From Acidimicrobiaceae bacterium (GTDB taxonomy: Bacteria; Actinomycetota; Acidimicrobiia; Acidimicrobiales; Aldehydirespiratoraceae): a DNA stretch of 64,000 bases. Below are positions 43,552 through 53,007 of the stretch, piece after piece (within the stretch, counting starts at the first letter, position 1; the number at the start of each line of letters is the position of its first letter). The notes beneath the pieces were generated by a model. The model saw nothing but the letters and a program-made list of their open reading frames with translations. It made no database searches and was not told the DNA's origin. The position numbers and the translations under genes were made by a program. The DNA lies in the NCBI GenBank assembly GCA_009842325.1, contig VYFQ01000011.1, positions 17,690 through 81,689 of the forward strand, written 5' to 3'.

Positions 43552-45519
43552 TCATGTTGCCGCTGATTCTCCTACTTGGCGCTCGCCGAGTGATTCGAGT
43601 TCCGCCAGCGACGCCTCCCACTCTGCCAGCAGCGCCGCCGCCCGGTCGGCGGCCTTCTCGTGCGCCGATGCCAGCGCGTGGACCTCCTCGGGCCGTTCGT
43701 AGACCGCGGGATCGCTGAGCCGGCGGTGCAGTTCGCCCACTTCGGCGTCGGCCGCGGCCCATGCTCGTTCCAGATCTGCCACCCGCCGGCGGAGCTTGCT
43801 GGTTGCCGCCCGCGCCTGGGCGCTCGCCCTGCGGCGCTCGGCCCGGTCGGCGCTGGACCCGGCGCGCGGCTGACCCGGTGCCGGCGGTGCGTCCGGGTCC
43901 GGGGCCGGCTGGTCGTGCAGCGCGTCCGGGTACAGAACCGCCTCGTCGGCACCCAGGTGCCACACCGCCCGACCGTGCCGCACCTCGATCAGCACGTCGG
44001 CCACGGCCCGGATGAGGTGCCGGTCGTGCGTCACCAGCAGCACGGTGCCGGGATAGGCGGCGAGCGCGTCCTCAAGGATGTCGCAACTGGGCAGGTCGAG
44101 ATGGTTGGTGGGCTCGTCGAGCACCAGCAGGTTCACGGGCTCCACCATCAGCCGGGCCAGAGCCAGACGGGTGCGCTCGCCACCGGAGAGTTCCGCTACG
44201 CGGCGGTCGGCGTCGTCTCCGGTGAAGCCGAATGCGCCGAGCACGGTGCGCAGATTGCGCCGTCCCGGGTCGATCCCGGCCGAGAACACCTCGATCGCCC
44301 GCTTGGCGCCGTCCAACTCATCGGCCTGATGCTGACCGAAGGCTGCCACACGCACGTTGGCACCGATCCGCACTGCGCCGGAACTCGGGGACAGCTCGCC
44401 CAGTATCAGCTTCAGCAGGGTGGTCTTGCCCGCACCGTTGGGCCCCACCAGAGCCACCGTCTGGCCCCGTTCCACCGCCAGGGTCGCGCCGGAGACGACC
44501 GGTCCGTCGCCGTCGGGATAGCCGACGGTCGCCTCCGTGAGCTCGGCCACCACCCGGCCGGAGCGGGGCGGTGCACCGAAATCGAAGCGGGCGGCCAGCT
44601 CGGAGCGGCAGGGGACTTGGATCCGGTCCAGCTTCTGGAGGGTCTTGACCCTGCTCTGCACCTGGCGGGCCTTGCTGGCCTTGTAACGGAAGCGCTCGAC
44701 GAAGCGCTCGATGCGAGCCACCTCGCGGGCCTGGCGGCCGGCGGCCGCCTCGATGCGCTGCAGGTTCTCCTCGCGGGCCACCACGAACTCGGCGAACCCT
44801 CCCTCGTAGGCGACGACCGCGCCGGAGGCGAGCTCGACGATGCGGTCGGCCACCGCGTCGATGAAGTCGCGGTCGTGGCTGACGAAGAGCAGGGAGCCGG
44901 GCCATGCCGCCAAGCGCCTCTCGAGCCACGCCATGGAGTCGACGTCGAGATGGTTGGTGGGTTCGTCGAGCAGCAGGATGTCGGGCTCTGACACCAGCAG
45001 CCGCGCCAGGGCCGCTCGCATCCTCCAGCCTCCGGACAGCTCCTTCAGGGGCCGGTCCGAGTCGGCCGCCGAGAAGCCGAGACCGGCCAGAACCTTGGCT
45101 GCCTCGGCCTCCAGGGCGTACCCGCCGAGCTGCTCGAACTGGGACTGGGCCTCTCCGTAGCGGGCCACCAGGTCGTCCTGAGGGTCCGCCGAGCGGCCGA
45201 GCCGGCCCTCAAGCTCCTTCAGGGTGCCGGCCAACTCGGCCAGAGGGCCGGCACCGGCCATCACATGCTGGCGGACTGTTCCATCGGAGACGTCGCGCAG
45301 GTCCTGGGGCAGGTACCCGATCCGAGCGTCGCGGGGCTTGGTGACGGTGCCGGCGTCGGGTTCCCGAGTCCCGGCCATGATCTCGAGCAGGGTCGTCTTG
45401 CCGGTGCCGTTGCCGCCCACGAGCGCGACGCGCCGGCCCGCGGGCAGATGCAGGGTCACACCCTCGAAGAGTTGGCGGGTGCCGTAGCCCTTGGCCAGGC
45501 CTGACGCGGTCAGGGTCAC
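43552..45519 (-). CDS. ABC-F family ATPase
   Basis: This 655-residue soluble protein has two ABC cassettes. The first has Walker [10 protein letters not shown] and a signature LSGGWRMR with DEPTNHLD. A linker of about 80 residues with [13 protein letters not shown] follows. The second has GPNGAGKTT and [13 protein letters not shown] with DEPTNHLD. There are no membrane segments. A C-terminal coiled-coil (about 580-650) is present. ABC-F proteins act on the ribosome in translation regulation or antibiotic protection; which role applies here is not determinable. GTG 45519. Confidence 0.9.
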   Translation of the reverse strand: MTLTASGLAKGYGTRQLFEGVTLHLPAGRRVALVGGNGTGKTTLLEIMAGTREPDAGTVTKPRDARIGYLPQDLRDVSDGTVRQHVMAGAGPLAELAGTLKELEGRLGRSADPQDDLVARYGEAQSQFEQLGGYALEAEAAKVLAGLGFSAADSDRPLKELSGGWRMRAALARLLVSEPDILLLDEPTNHLDVDSMAWLERRLAAWPGSLLFVSHDRDFIDAVADRIVELASGAVVAYEGGFAEFVVAREENLQRIEAAAGRQAREVARIERFVERFRYKASKARQVQSRVKTLQKLDRIQVPCRSELAARFDFGAPPRSGRVVAELTEATVGYPDGDGPVVSGATLAVERGQTVALVGPNGAGKTTLLKLILGELSPSSGAVRIGANVRVAAFGQHQADELDGAKRAIEVFSAGIDPGRRNLRTVLGAFGFTGDDADRRVAELSGGERTRLALARLMVEPVNLLVLDEPTNHLDLPSCDILEDALAAYPGTVLLVTHDRHLIRAVADVLIEVRHGRAVWHLGADEAVLYPDALHDQPAPDPDAPPAPGQPRAGSSADRAERRRASAQARAATSKLRRRVADLERAWAAADAEVGELHRRLSDPAVYERPEEVHALASAHEKAADRAAALLAEWEASLAELESLGERQVGESAAT

Positions 45520-45602
45520 CGTCCAACGCTACGGCTGCCGGCTGGCCCGGCCTCCGACGCTGCACCCGGCCGAACGGGACGCAGCCCAGCCGGCCGGCGG
45601 GT

Positions 45603-46427
45603 TCAGCTCAGCAGCTTGTCAAGGCGGGTCTCGGCCTCGGTGACCGCGGCGAAGCCAGGTTCGACCGATTCGAGGCGGCCCAGCCAGCCGACCGACACCC
45701 ATCCGGCCATCACCGCGCCGCCGTCGGTGTATTCGGGCAGCTCGATGGCGTCGCCCCAGTCCATCTTCACCCGGTAGGCGTCGGTGTGCCCGGGCCTGGG
45801 CTCGAGCTGTGCGGTGGCCATCGAGCGGGGCGGCTCGATGCCGACCTCGGTGCGCTTCCAGCCCTTGATGTCGCACAGCTCCCGGTCGGGAACGTTGATG
45901 TTGAGCACTACGGGCTCCGGCGGCAGGACGGCGGCCAGGCCCTCCACCGCGGCGGCAGCCACGACTGCGGCCGTCTCCCAGTGCTGGTCGGCGAGCATCT
46001 CCTCCCAGCCCTGGCCCTCCACCCCGAACGACTCGACCGTCTGGCTGACGGCCACGCCGCTCACGCCTCCGTTGCGCGCCGTGAGGCAGGCCCCGACCGT
46101 GCCGGAGTGGTACACCGAGCGGCCCACATTGGCTCCGGGGTTGATGCCGGCCACCACGAGGTCGTAGTGCCCGAACAGGTCCAGGCGCCCGAACATCACG
46201 CACAGCGCCGGAGGCCCCGACACCGACCACACGTCCTCCAAGCCGTCTATGCGGGCGCGGTGAACCTCGGGCTTGATCAGGTGCAGCGGCCCGAAAGCCG
46301 CGCCGTAGCCCGAATACTCCTTGTCGGGCGCCACCACGACGACGTCGCCGATCTCGGCCATAGCCCGGGCCAGCACGTGCAGCCCGATGGAGTCGATGCC
46401 GTCATCGTTGGTGACAAGAATGCGCAC
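45603..46427 (-). CDS. surE: 5'/3'-nucleotidase SurE
   Basis: This 274-residue phosphatase has ILVTNDDGIDS with the metal-binding DD, APDKEYSGYGAA (Ser-Gly) and VAGINPGANVGRSVYHSGTVGA with the NxG(A)N signature. It dephosphorylates nucleoside monophosphates. GTG 46427 is preferred; a TTG immediately upstream is possible. It is divergent from the response regulator. Confidence 0.9.
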   Translation of the reverse strand: MRILVTNDDGIDSIGLHVLARAMAEIGDVVVVAPDKEYSGYGAAFGPLHLIKPEVHRARIDGLEDVWSVSGPPALCVMFGRLDLFGHYDLVVAGINPGANVGRSVYHSGTVGACLTARNGGVSGVAVSQTVESFGVEGQGWEEMLADQHWETAAVVAAAAVEGLAAVLPPEPVVLNINVPDRELCDIKGWKRTEVGIEPPRSMATAQLEPRPGHTDAYRVKMDWGDAIELPEYTDGGAVMAGWVSVGWLGRLESVEPGFAAVTEAETRLDKLLS

Positions 46428-46486
46428 CAACCGACCCTAGCCGTGAAGGTGCACCTCCAAGCTGGGCCGGTCGAAGTTCTAACCTG

Positions 46487-47272
46487 ATGTTCACTTTGCG
46501 GGGCCACAATGTGACGGTGCAGTCCGCTGAAGGGGGAGAGGCCGCGGCCACCATCCTGATCGCAGAGGACGATCGCCGGGTGCGGGACTCGCTCGACCGG
46601 TACCTGCGACTGGAGGGCTACGAGGTGGTGGCCGTGCCCGACGGGGCCGCGGCGCTGGCCGCTCACGACGCCCACAAGCCGGACCTGCTGGTGCTGGACG
46701 TCTCGATGCCCAACGCCGACGGGCTCAGCGTGTGCCGGATGCTGCGCCAGAAGGGCTGCGACACCCAGATCCTCATGCTCACGGCCCGCCACGAGGTGGA
46801 CGACCGGGTTGCCGGGCTAGACGCTGGCGCCGACGACTACCTCGTCAAGCCCTTCGCCATCGAGGAGTTGCTGGCCAGGGTTAGGGCCCGGTTGAGGGCC
46901 GGGGCTGACGAGGTCGAGCGGGCCGGGCGGAGAGGCCGGGGTGTGAGCGCGATCCCATCGGGCCGCGACGGCGTGCTGCGCCTCGGCGATCTCGAGATCG
47001 ACGTCGAGGGCCGTCTGGCGGCGCGGGCCAGCCGGCCCATCAAACTGTCGGTGAAAGAGTTCGACCTGCTGCAGCTGCTGGTGCGCAACGCCGGCGTCGT
47101 CCTGAGCCGCTTCGACATCTACGAGCAAGTGTGGGAGGGGACCCTCGACATCGAGTCCAAGACCCTCGACGTGTACATCGGGTACCTGCGCCGCAAGACC
47201 GAAGCCGGCGGCGCGCCCAGGATCATCCACACCGTGCGCGGGATGGGTTATGTAGCCAGGATCGACCGGTGA
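46487..47272 (+). CDS. OmpR-family response regulator (MprA-like)
   Basis: This 261-residue regulator has a receiver domain ILIAEDDRRVRDSL with the acidic pair and the phospho-acceptor D71 (LVLDVSMP). The LTAR and DYLVKPF motifs follow. A winged-helix DNA-binding domain ends with TVRGMGYVA. A linker of about 25 residues separates them. ATG 46487 has no clear RBS; GTG 46511 or 46517 is possible. The histidine kinase GTG overlaps its stop by 4 bp. Confidence 0.88.
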   Translation: MFTLRGHNVTVQSAEGGEAAATILIAEDDRRVRDSLDRYLRLEGYEVVAVPDGAAALAAHDAHKPDLLVLDVSMPNADGLSVCRMLRQKGCDTQILMLTARHEVDDRVAGLDAGADDYLVKPFAIEELLARVRARLRAGADEVERAGRRGRGVSAIPSGRDGVLRLGDLEIDVEGRLAARASRPIKLSVKEFDLLQLLVRNAGVVLSRFDIYEQVWEGTLDIESKTLDVYIGYLRRKTEAGGAPRIIHTVRGMGYVARIDR

Positions 47273-48663
47273 CGCTTCGGGTCCGGGTCGCGCTGCTGGT
47301 GGCCGCGGTGGTGACGGTAGTGGTGGCCGCGGTGGGCTGGACCGCGGTGCGTTCGGCCAGGGCAGAGCTGACGGAGGAAGTGGACCAAGACCTGCTGGAG
47401 AGGGCGGCACTGGTGTTCGCCGAGCCCCGCGGCGACTTCTGGGCCGGCAGCCTGACCCGGCGCTCGACGGGGATCGGGTCGTTGCTGCGGGCCGATCCGC
47501 TGGGCTCGCTGGTGTCACTGGACGCCTACGCCCGAGTCGTCGTGACCGACCTGGACCCCGGTGCCGACGGCGTGATCAGGGGCCAGGTCATCGTCGCCCT
47601 CGACGATGACATTGGAACCGTGCCCGACACCGAGCGCCTGGAGCGGGCCCGGCAGTGGGGGCCGGTGGTCGACACGGTGAAGGCGCACGGGATGAGCCTG
47701 CGGCTCATGACCGTGCGAGCCGCAGACGGCGTGTTCGTCCAGGTGGCCCGCCCGCTGGACGAGGTGGAGAACGCCGTGGAGGATCTCCGTCGTCAGGTGC
47801 TGCTGTTCGGTCTGCTGGCGGTAGCGGTCGCCGCGGCCGGGGCATGGTTCCTGGCCGGGCGGGCGGTGCGCCCCATCGTCAGGCTGACGGACACGGCCGA
47901 GCAGATCGCCGAGACAGGCGACGTCGACCTGCCGGTGGAGAGTTCGGAGGCCGGCGAGGTGGGGCGCCTGGCCCGCAGCTTCCGGACCATGCTGGCGGCC
48001 CTGTCCGCCAGCCGCCGCCAGCAGCACCGCCTGGTGATGGACGCCAGCCACGAGCTGCGCACCCCGCTTACCAGCCTGCGGACCAACGTCGACCTGCTGC
48101 GCCGCTCCGACGAGCTGGCACCCGAGGAGCGGGCCTCCGTGCTCGACGATGTGGATGCCGAGTTGGGCGAGTTGACCGACCTGGTGACCGAGCTGGTCGA
48201 CCTGGCTGCCGATGTCCAGACCGACGAGGAACTCCAGCTGATCGATATGGCTGGCGTGGTGGAGCCGGTGGTGGAGCGGGCCCGGCGCCGCAGCGGCCGC
48301 GAGATCGTGGTGCGGGTGCTGCGGGGGGTGCCGGTGGAGGGCCGCCCGGAGGCATTGACCCGCGCGGTGCGCAACCTGGTGGACAACGCAGTGAAGTTCA
48401 GTGAGCAGGGGCCGGTCGAGGTGGTCGTTGACGGCGGCACGGTGACCGTGCACGACACAGGGCCGGGTGTGCCCGAGGCCGACCGCGAGCGGATCTTCGA
48501 GCGGTTCCACCGCCTGGAAGCCGACCGCGACCACCCCGGATCGGGCCTCGGCCTGGCCATCGTGCGCCAGGTGGCCGAGGCTCACGGCGGAACGGCGACG
48601 GTGGGGGAGTCACCGCTGAGAGGCGCAGCCTTCTCGCTACAGATCCCCGAGATAGACGACTGA
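47269..48663 (+). CDS. Sensor histidine kinase (MprB-like)
   Basis: This 464-residue kinase has TM1 (about 5-27), an extracellular sensor of about 150 residues, TM2 (about 178-198), and HAMP. The H-box DASHELRTPLTSLRTN has H261 as the phosphorylation site. N box NLVDNAVKF, G1 DTGPGVP and G2 GSGLGLAIVRQ follow. GTG 47269 overlaps the regulator stop, so the pair is coupled. Signal unknown; the similar MprAB pair responds to envelope stress. Confidence 0.9.
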   Translation: MTLRVRVALLVAAVVTVVVAAVGWTAVRSARAELTEEVDQDLLERAALVFAEPRGDFWAGSLTRRSTGIGSLLRADPLGSLVSLDAYARVVVTDLDPGADGVIRGQVIVALDDDIGTVPDTERLERARQWGPVVDTVKAHGMSLRLMTVRAADGVFVQVARPLDEVENAVEDLRRQVLLFGLLAVAVAAAGAWFLAGRAVRPIVRLTDTAEQIAETGDVDLPVESSEAGEVGRLARSFRTMLAALSASRRQQHRLVMDASHELRTPLTSLRTNVDLLRRSDELAPEERASVLDDVDAELGELTDLVTELVDLAADVQTDEELQLIDMAGVVEPVVERARRRSGREIVVRVLRGVPVEGRPEALTRAVRNLVDNAVKFSEQGPVEVVVDGGTVTVHDTGPGVPEADRERIFERFHRLEADRDHPGSGLGLAIVRQVAEAHGGTATVGESPLRGAAFSLQIPEIDD

Positions 48664-48674
48664 GGCCTGAGACC

Positions 48675-50117
48675 ATGACGGGCGGGGGAGTGACCGACTA
48701 CGAACTGGGTCGCCGGAGGTTCGTCCAGGGCGGGCTCGCCACAGTCGGCCTAGGCGCATCCGCGCCCCTGCTGGCGGCCTGCGGCGATGGCGACGATGGA
48801 GACCGCGGCGACGACGTGCCGGCAGCGGACCCGCTGCCCGCGGACGCTCCGGCTGCGGCCGACGAGCGGATCGTCATCGTCGGCGCCGGGGCCGCGGCCC
48901 TGGCTGCGGCTGACGAACTCCAGATCCGGGGGTTCCACAACGTAGTGCTGCTGGAGGCCCGGGACCGGGTCGGCGGGCGCATCTGGACCTCCAGCATCGG
49001 CGACGGCATTCCCGTGGAACTGGGGGCGACGTGGATACACGGAGTCCGGGGCAACCCGATCAGCGACATCGTCGAGAGCAACGGCATCGCCACGGCTGAG
49101 ACCGACTACGACAACGCGGTCCTCTACGACCACGATGGCCTGCTGGCTGAGCCGGTCGACCGGGCGTTGTGGGGCGCCTACATGGCGCTGGCCTACGAGA
49201 TGCCCGAGGAGTCCCTCGCCGATGTCTTCGAGCGATTCGCGGCCACCCACGGCCTCGGCGACGACGACCGGCGCCTTTGGTTGCACTCGCTGGCGTCGAT
49301 GTTCTCCCACGAGTTCGGAGCGGACATCAGCGACCTGTCGATCATGAGCTACGACGGACCCAGCACGCTGCGCGGCGGCGATGTCGTGTTCCCCGGCGGG
49401 TACAGCCAGATCGTCGACGTGCTGGCCGCGGGCAGCGACATCCGGCTCGATCATCCGGTGGCGGGGATCGATCACTCCGGGCCCATCGTCGTGGTCACCA
49501 CCGAGTCGGGTGACACCTTCGAGGCCGACCGGGTGGTGGTCACCGTTCCCCTCGGCGTGCTCAAGGCGGATGCGATCTCGTTCACCCCGGAACTGCCGCC
49601 GGTCATGCGGGAGGCGATCGCCGCCCTGGACATGGGGATCCTCAACCGGACGGTTCTGCTGTTCGACGATCCCTTCTGGGACCGCGACATCGAGTGGATC
49701 GGCTATGCGGGCGAGCATGCGGGCCAGTGGTCCGAGACGATGAACCTGTACCCCTACCTGGGCCGGCCGGTGCTCGCCATGTTCAACCCCGGCTCCTTCG
49801 GGGCCGAGCTCGAGCAGTACTCCGACTCCGAGCTCACGTCGCGGGCAGTCGGGGTCCTTAGGGCCATGTTCGGCGACGTGCCCGAGCCCGTCGACGCCGT
49901 CAGCACACGCTGGGGCTCGGACCCGTGGACCCGGGGCTCGTACTCGTACCTGCCGGTCGGCGTGGAGTTCGAGACCTACCGGGAGATGTCCAGACCAGTC
50001 GGCGAGCGGCTCTTCTTCGCCGGCGAGGCCACCCACAGCCGGTTCCCGTCCACGGTGCACGGCGCCCTGCTGTCGGGTCGCCGGGCCGCCCGCCAGATCT
50101 ACGGCTTACTGCGCTAG
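48675..50117 (+). CDS. Tat-exported flavin amine oxidase
   Basis: This 480-residue protein has a twin-arginine signal (GRRRFVQGGL) and a lipobox LLAAC, so it is probably exported folded and lipid-anchored. An acidic linker follows, then FAD-binding VIVGAGAAALAAA and ARDRVGGRIWT. It ends with FAGEATHSRFPSTVHGALLSGRRAA, the amine-oxidase C-terminal FAD motif. It resembles polyamine/monoamine oxidases. It follows the two-component system by 11 bp, so it may be co-regulated. Confidence 0.88.
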   Translation: MTGGGVTDYELGRRRFVQGGLATVGLGASAPLLAACGDGDDGDRGDDVPAADPLPADAPAAADERIVIVGAGAAALAAADELQIRGFHNVVLLEARDRVGGRIWTSSIGDGIPVELGATWIHGVRGNPISDIVESNGIATAETDYDNAVLYDHDGLLAEPVDRALWGAYMALAYEMPEESLADVFERFAATHGLGDDDRRLWLHSLASMFSHEFGADISDLSIMSYDGPSTLRGGDVVFPGGYSQIVDVLAAGSDIRLDHPVAGIDHSGPIVVVTTESGDTFEADRVVVTVPLGVLKADAISFTPELPPVMREAIAALDMGILNRTVLLFDDPFWDRDIEWIGYAGEHAGQWSETMNLYPYLGRPVLAMFNPGSFGAELEQYSDSELTSRAVGVLRAMFGDVPEPVDAVSTRWGSDPWTRGSYSYLPVGVEFETYREMSRPVGERLFFAGEATHSRFPSTVHGALLSGRRAARQIYGLLR

Positions 50118-50134
50118 CCAGGCATCCCGTTCGG

Positions 50135-50254
50135 GAATTGGCAGCGTTTTGCCCCCTATGGGGTGCGTTCTGCTGCCAGTTCCGGATGGGGGCTCGGCTG
50201 TCGACCGAATCGGCAGCGTTTTGCCCCCTATGGGGCGCGTTCTGCTGCCAGTTC
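50135..50254 (+). repeat. 48-bp nested palindromes, copies R10 and R11
   Basis: R10 is 50135-50182 and R11 is 50207-50254; starts are exactly 72 bp apart. Inner palindrome CCCCTATGGGG in both. R11 has one left-arm change (GAATCGGCAGC). They lie between convergent genes: 18 bp after the amine oxidase stop and 12 bp from the valS stop. The 24-bp spacer contains GATGGGG like other loci. Confidence 0.92.
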
Positions 50255-50265
50255 CGGATGGGGAC

Positions 50266-52935
50266 CTAGGCGGCGGCCTCGGGGGCTAGCTCGCAGGCCA
50301 CCGAGAGTTCGGAACCCTCGGCCGTGACCAGTCCGGCTATGCGGCCCGCGGCGCAGACGTCGGCGGCCACCTGCTGCAGAACGGCGATGCGCTCGGCTGT
50401 GTCGGCGACCTCGGCCCGCAGCACCTCGGTGCGCAGCGGTCGCTTGGCCTCCGACTTGGCCCGGCGCACCTCGCCCAGTACCGCGGCGGCCACCGTTCCG
50501 GGCAGCGGTCCGGCGTCACCAGCGGCAGCCCGCAGGCGGCTCGATTCGGGCCAGGTCGACGCATGGACGGACGAGGTGTGCCACCAGCTCCACACCTCCT
50601 CGGCCACGAAGGGCATGAAGGGGGCGAACAGCTGCTGCAGCACTCTCAAGGCGGCTCGCAGTGACAGCAGGGCCGAGACCGCGGCGCCGGCCCCGTGCTC
50701 GCTGTAGGCGCGGGACTTCACCAGCTCGATGTGGTCGTCGGTGAAGGCCCAGAAGAACGACTCTGTGCGCTCCAAGGCCCGGGCGTAGTCGAAAGCGTCG
50801 AGGGCTCGGGTGGTCTCGTCGACCAGGTCGGCCAGCCGGTGCAGCATCGAGCGGTCCAGCAGTTCGGTCACCCCGGCTGGCACGGCACCGGCGTCCAGAT
50901 CGGCTCCGAGAGCCTGCTCGCGCCGCTCCACCTCGACGGCCGCCTCGTCGTCCAGCTCCGCGAAGCGCAGCACGAACTTGGAGGCGTTGAGCAGCTTGAC
51001 GGCCAGGCGGCGGCCGATGCGGAACTGCTGCTCGTCGAAGGCGGTGTCGGTGCCGGGTCGGCCGCATGCGGCCCAGTAGCGGACCGCGTCGGCGCCGTAG
51101 CGCTCGAGCAGGTCGGTGGGCACCTGCACGTTGCCCCTCGACTTGGACATCTTCTTGCGGTCGGGGTCGAGGATCCAGCCCGACAGCGCGCAGTTGTGCC
51201 AGGGCACGGTGCCGGCGTCGAAATGGGCCCGCACCACCGTCGAGAACAGCCAAGTGCGGATGATGTCGTGGGCCTGGGGCCGCATGTCCATCGGGAAGGT
51301 GGACGCGTAGAGGGCCTCGTCGGTGCGCCAGCCGGTGGCGATCTGGGGCGTGAGCGACGAGGTGGCCCAGGTGTCCATCACGTCGGGGTCGCCCGCGAAG
51401 CCGCCGGACCGGCCCCGCTGGGACTCGTCGTAGCCGGGCGGGCAGTCCGAGGACGGGTCCACCGGCAGTGTTCCGGGGTCGGGCCGGATCGGGTTGTCCC
51501 AGTCCGGCGAGCCGTCGGCGTCGAGGCGGTACCACAGCGGGATGGGCACGCCGAAGAAGCGCTGGCGGCTGATGAGCCAGTCGCCGCTGAGCCCCGCGAT
51601 CCAGCTCTCGTAGCGTGCCAGCATGTAGCCGGGGACCCAGTTCATCTGGTTGCCCCGGTCGATGAGGGCCTGGCGCAGGTCGTCGTCGCGCCCGCCGTTG
51701 CGGATGTACCACTGGCGGCTGGACACGATCTCCAGCGGCTTGTCTCCCTTCTCGAAGAACTTGACCGGGTGGGTGATGGGACGGGGCTCGCCGTCGATGT
51801 CGCCGGATTCGGCGAAGACGGCTGCGATCTCGGTGCGGGCCTGTACCGCGGTCTTGCCGGCCAGGCGGGCGTAGGCGGCCCGGCCCGAAGGCGATTCGAC
51901 GGCCGCGGGCGGCTCGGCCGCGAGGCGCCCGTCGCGCCCGATCACGGTCCGCACCGGCAGGTCGAGCTCGCGCCACCAGGTCACGTCGGCGGTGTCGCCG
52001 AACGTGCAGATCATGGCGATGCCGGTGCCCTTCTCGGGGTCGGCGAGCTCGTGGGCCACCACCGGCACCTCCACGTCGAACACCGGGGTGCGCACCGTCG
52101 ACCCGAACCGCGGCCGGTAGCGGCCGTCGTCGGGGTGGGCCACCAGCGCCACGCACGACGGCACCAGTTCGGGCCGGGTGGTGTCGATCCAGATGTCCTC
52201 AGCGCCGCCGGTGCCGGCGAAGCGCAGCTTGTGGTAGGCGCCGGGCACCTCCCGGTCGTCGAGTTCGGCCTGGGCTACCGCGGTCTGGAACGTCACGTCC
52301 CACAGCGACGGGGCCTCGATCTGGTAGGCCTCGCCCCGCTCGAGGTTCTCCAGGAAGGCGAGCTGCGACACACGGCGGCAGTGGGCGTCGATGGTGGCGT
52401 AGGTGCGGGTCCAGTCCACCGACAGCCCGATGCGCCGGAACAGGTCCTCGAAGGCTCGCTCGTCGGAGGCGGTGAGCTCCTCGCACAGCTCGATGAAGTT
52501 GGGCCTGCTCACCGCGATGGTCCGGCGCTTGGCCACCGCGGATGGGCGGCCCGCGTCGGGCGGGGCCGCGAAGTCCGGGTCGTAGGGCAGCGACGGGTCG
52601 CAGCGCACCCCGTAGTAGTTCTGCACCCGGCGCTCGGTGGGCAGCCCGTTGTCGTCCCAGCCCATGGGGTAGAACACGGCCTGGCCGGCCATGCGCCGGG
52701 AGCGGGCGATGATGTCGGTGTGGGTGTAGCTGAACACGTGCCCGACGTGCAGCGAGCCGCTCACCGTCGGCGGGGGAGTGTCGATGGAGAACACCTCGGC
52801 CCTCGGCCGCGTCTCGTCGAACCGGTAGATCCCGGACGCCTCCCAGTCGGCGTCCCACTTGGCTTCGAGGCCTTCGAGGACGGGCTTGTCGGGGACCGCA
52901 GCCGGGCGCAGCGACTCGTCAGCAGGTGGGCTCAT
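50266..52935 (-). CDS. valS: Valyl-tRNA synthetase
   Basis: This 889-residue class I synthetase has the HIGH-like motif in TPPPTVSGSLHVGHV (about 53-67) and the KMSKS motif in DRKKMSKSRGNV (about residue 595). The CP1 editing domain is present (GTGIAMICTFGD, WWRELDLPV). The anticodon-binding domain starts near 680. It is near full length; the C-terminal coiled-coil arm seems short. ATG 52935. Confidence 0.95.
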   Translation of the reverse strand: MSPPADESLRPAAVPDKPVLEGLEAKWDADWEASGIYRFDETRPRAEVFSIDTPPPTVSGSLHVGHVFSYTHTDIIARSRRMAGQAVFYPMGWDDNGLPTERRVQNYYGVRCDPSLPYDPDFAAPPDAGRPSAVAKRRTIAVSRPNFIELCEELTASDERAFEDLFRRIGLSVDWTRTYATIDAHCRRVSQLAFLENLERGEAYQIEAPSLWDVTFQTAVAQAELDDREVPGAYHKLRFAGTGGAEDIWIDTTRPELVPSCVALVAHPDDGRYRPRFGSTVRTPVFDVEVPVVAHELADPEKGTGIAMICTFGDTADVTWWRELDLPVRTVIGRDGRLAAEPPAAVESPSGRAAYARLAGKTAVQARTEIAAVFAESGDIDGEPRPITHPVKFFEKGDKPLEIVSSRQWYIRNGGRDDDLRQALIDRGNQMNWVPGYMLARYESWIAGLSGDWLISRQRFFGVPIPLWYRLDADGSPDWDNPIRPDPGTLPVDPSSDCPPGYDESQRGRSGGFAGDPDVMDTWATSSLTPQIATGWRTDEALYASTFPMDMRPQAHDIIRTWLFSTVVRAHFDAGTVPWHNCALSGWILDPDRKKMSKSRGNVQVPTDLLERYGADAVRYWAACGRPGTDTAFDEQQFRIGRRLAVKLLNASKFVLRFAELDDEAAVEVERREQALGADLDAGAVPAGVTELLDRSMLHRLADLVDETTRALDAFDYARALERTESFFWAFTDDHIELVKSRAYSEHGAGAAVSALLSLRAALRVLQQLFAPFMPFVAEEVWSWWHTSSVHASTWPESSRLRAAAGDAGPLPGTVAAAVLGEVRRAKSEAKRPLRTEVLRAEVADTAERIAVLQQVAADVCAAGRIAGLVTAEGSELSVACELAPEAAA

Positions 52936-53007
52936 GCGGGCGCCAACGCTAACCGCTCACCGTCGGCGTACGGCGAACCGCCGGGACGGGTCCGTGTTGG
53001 CTCTCGT

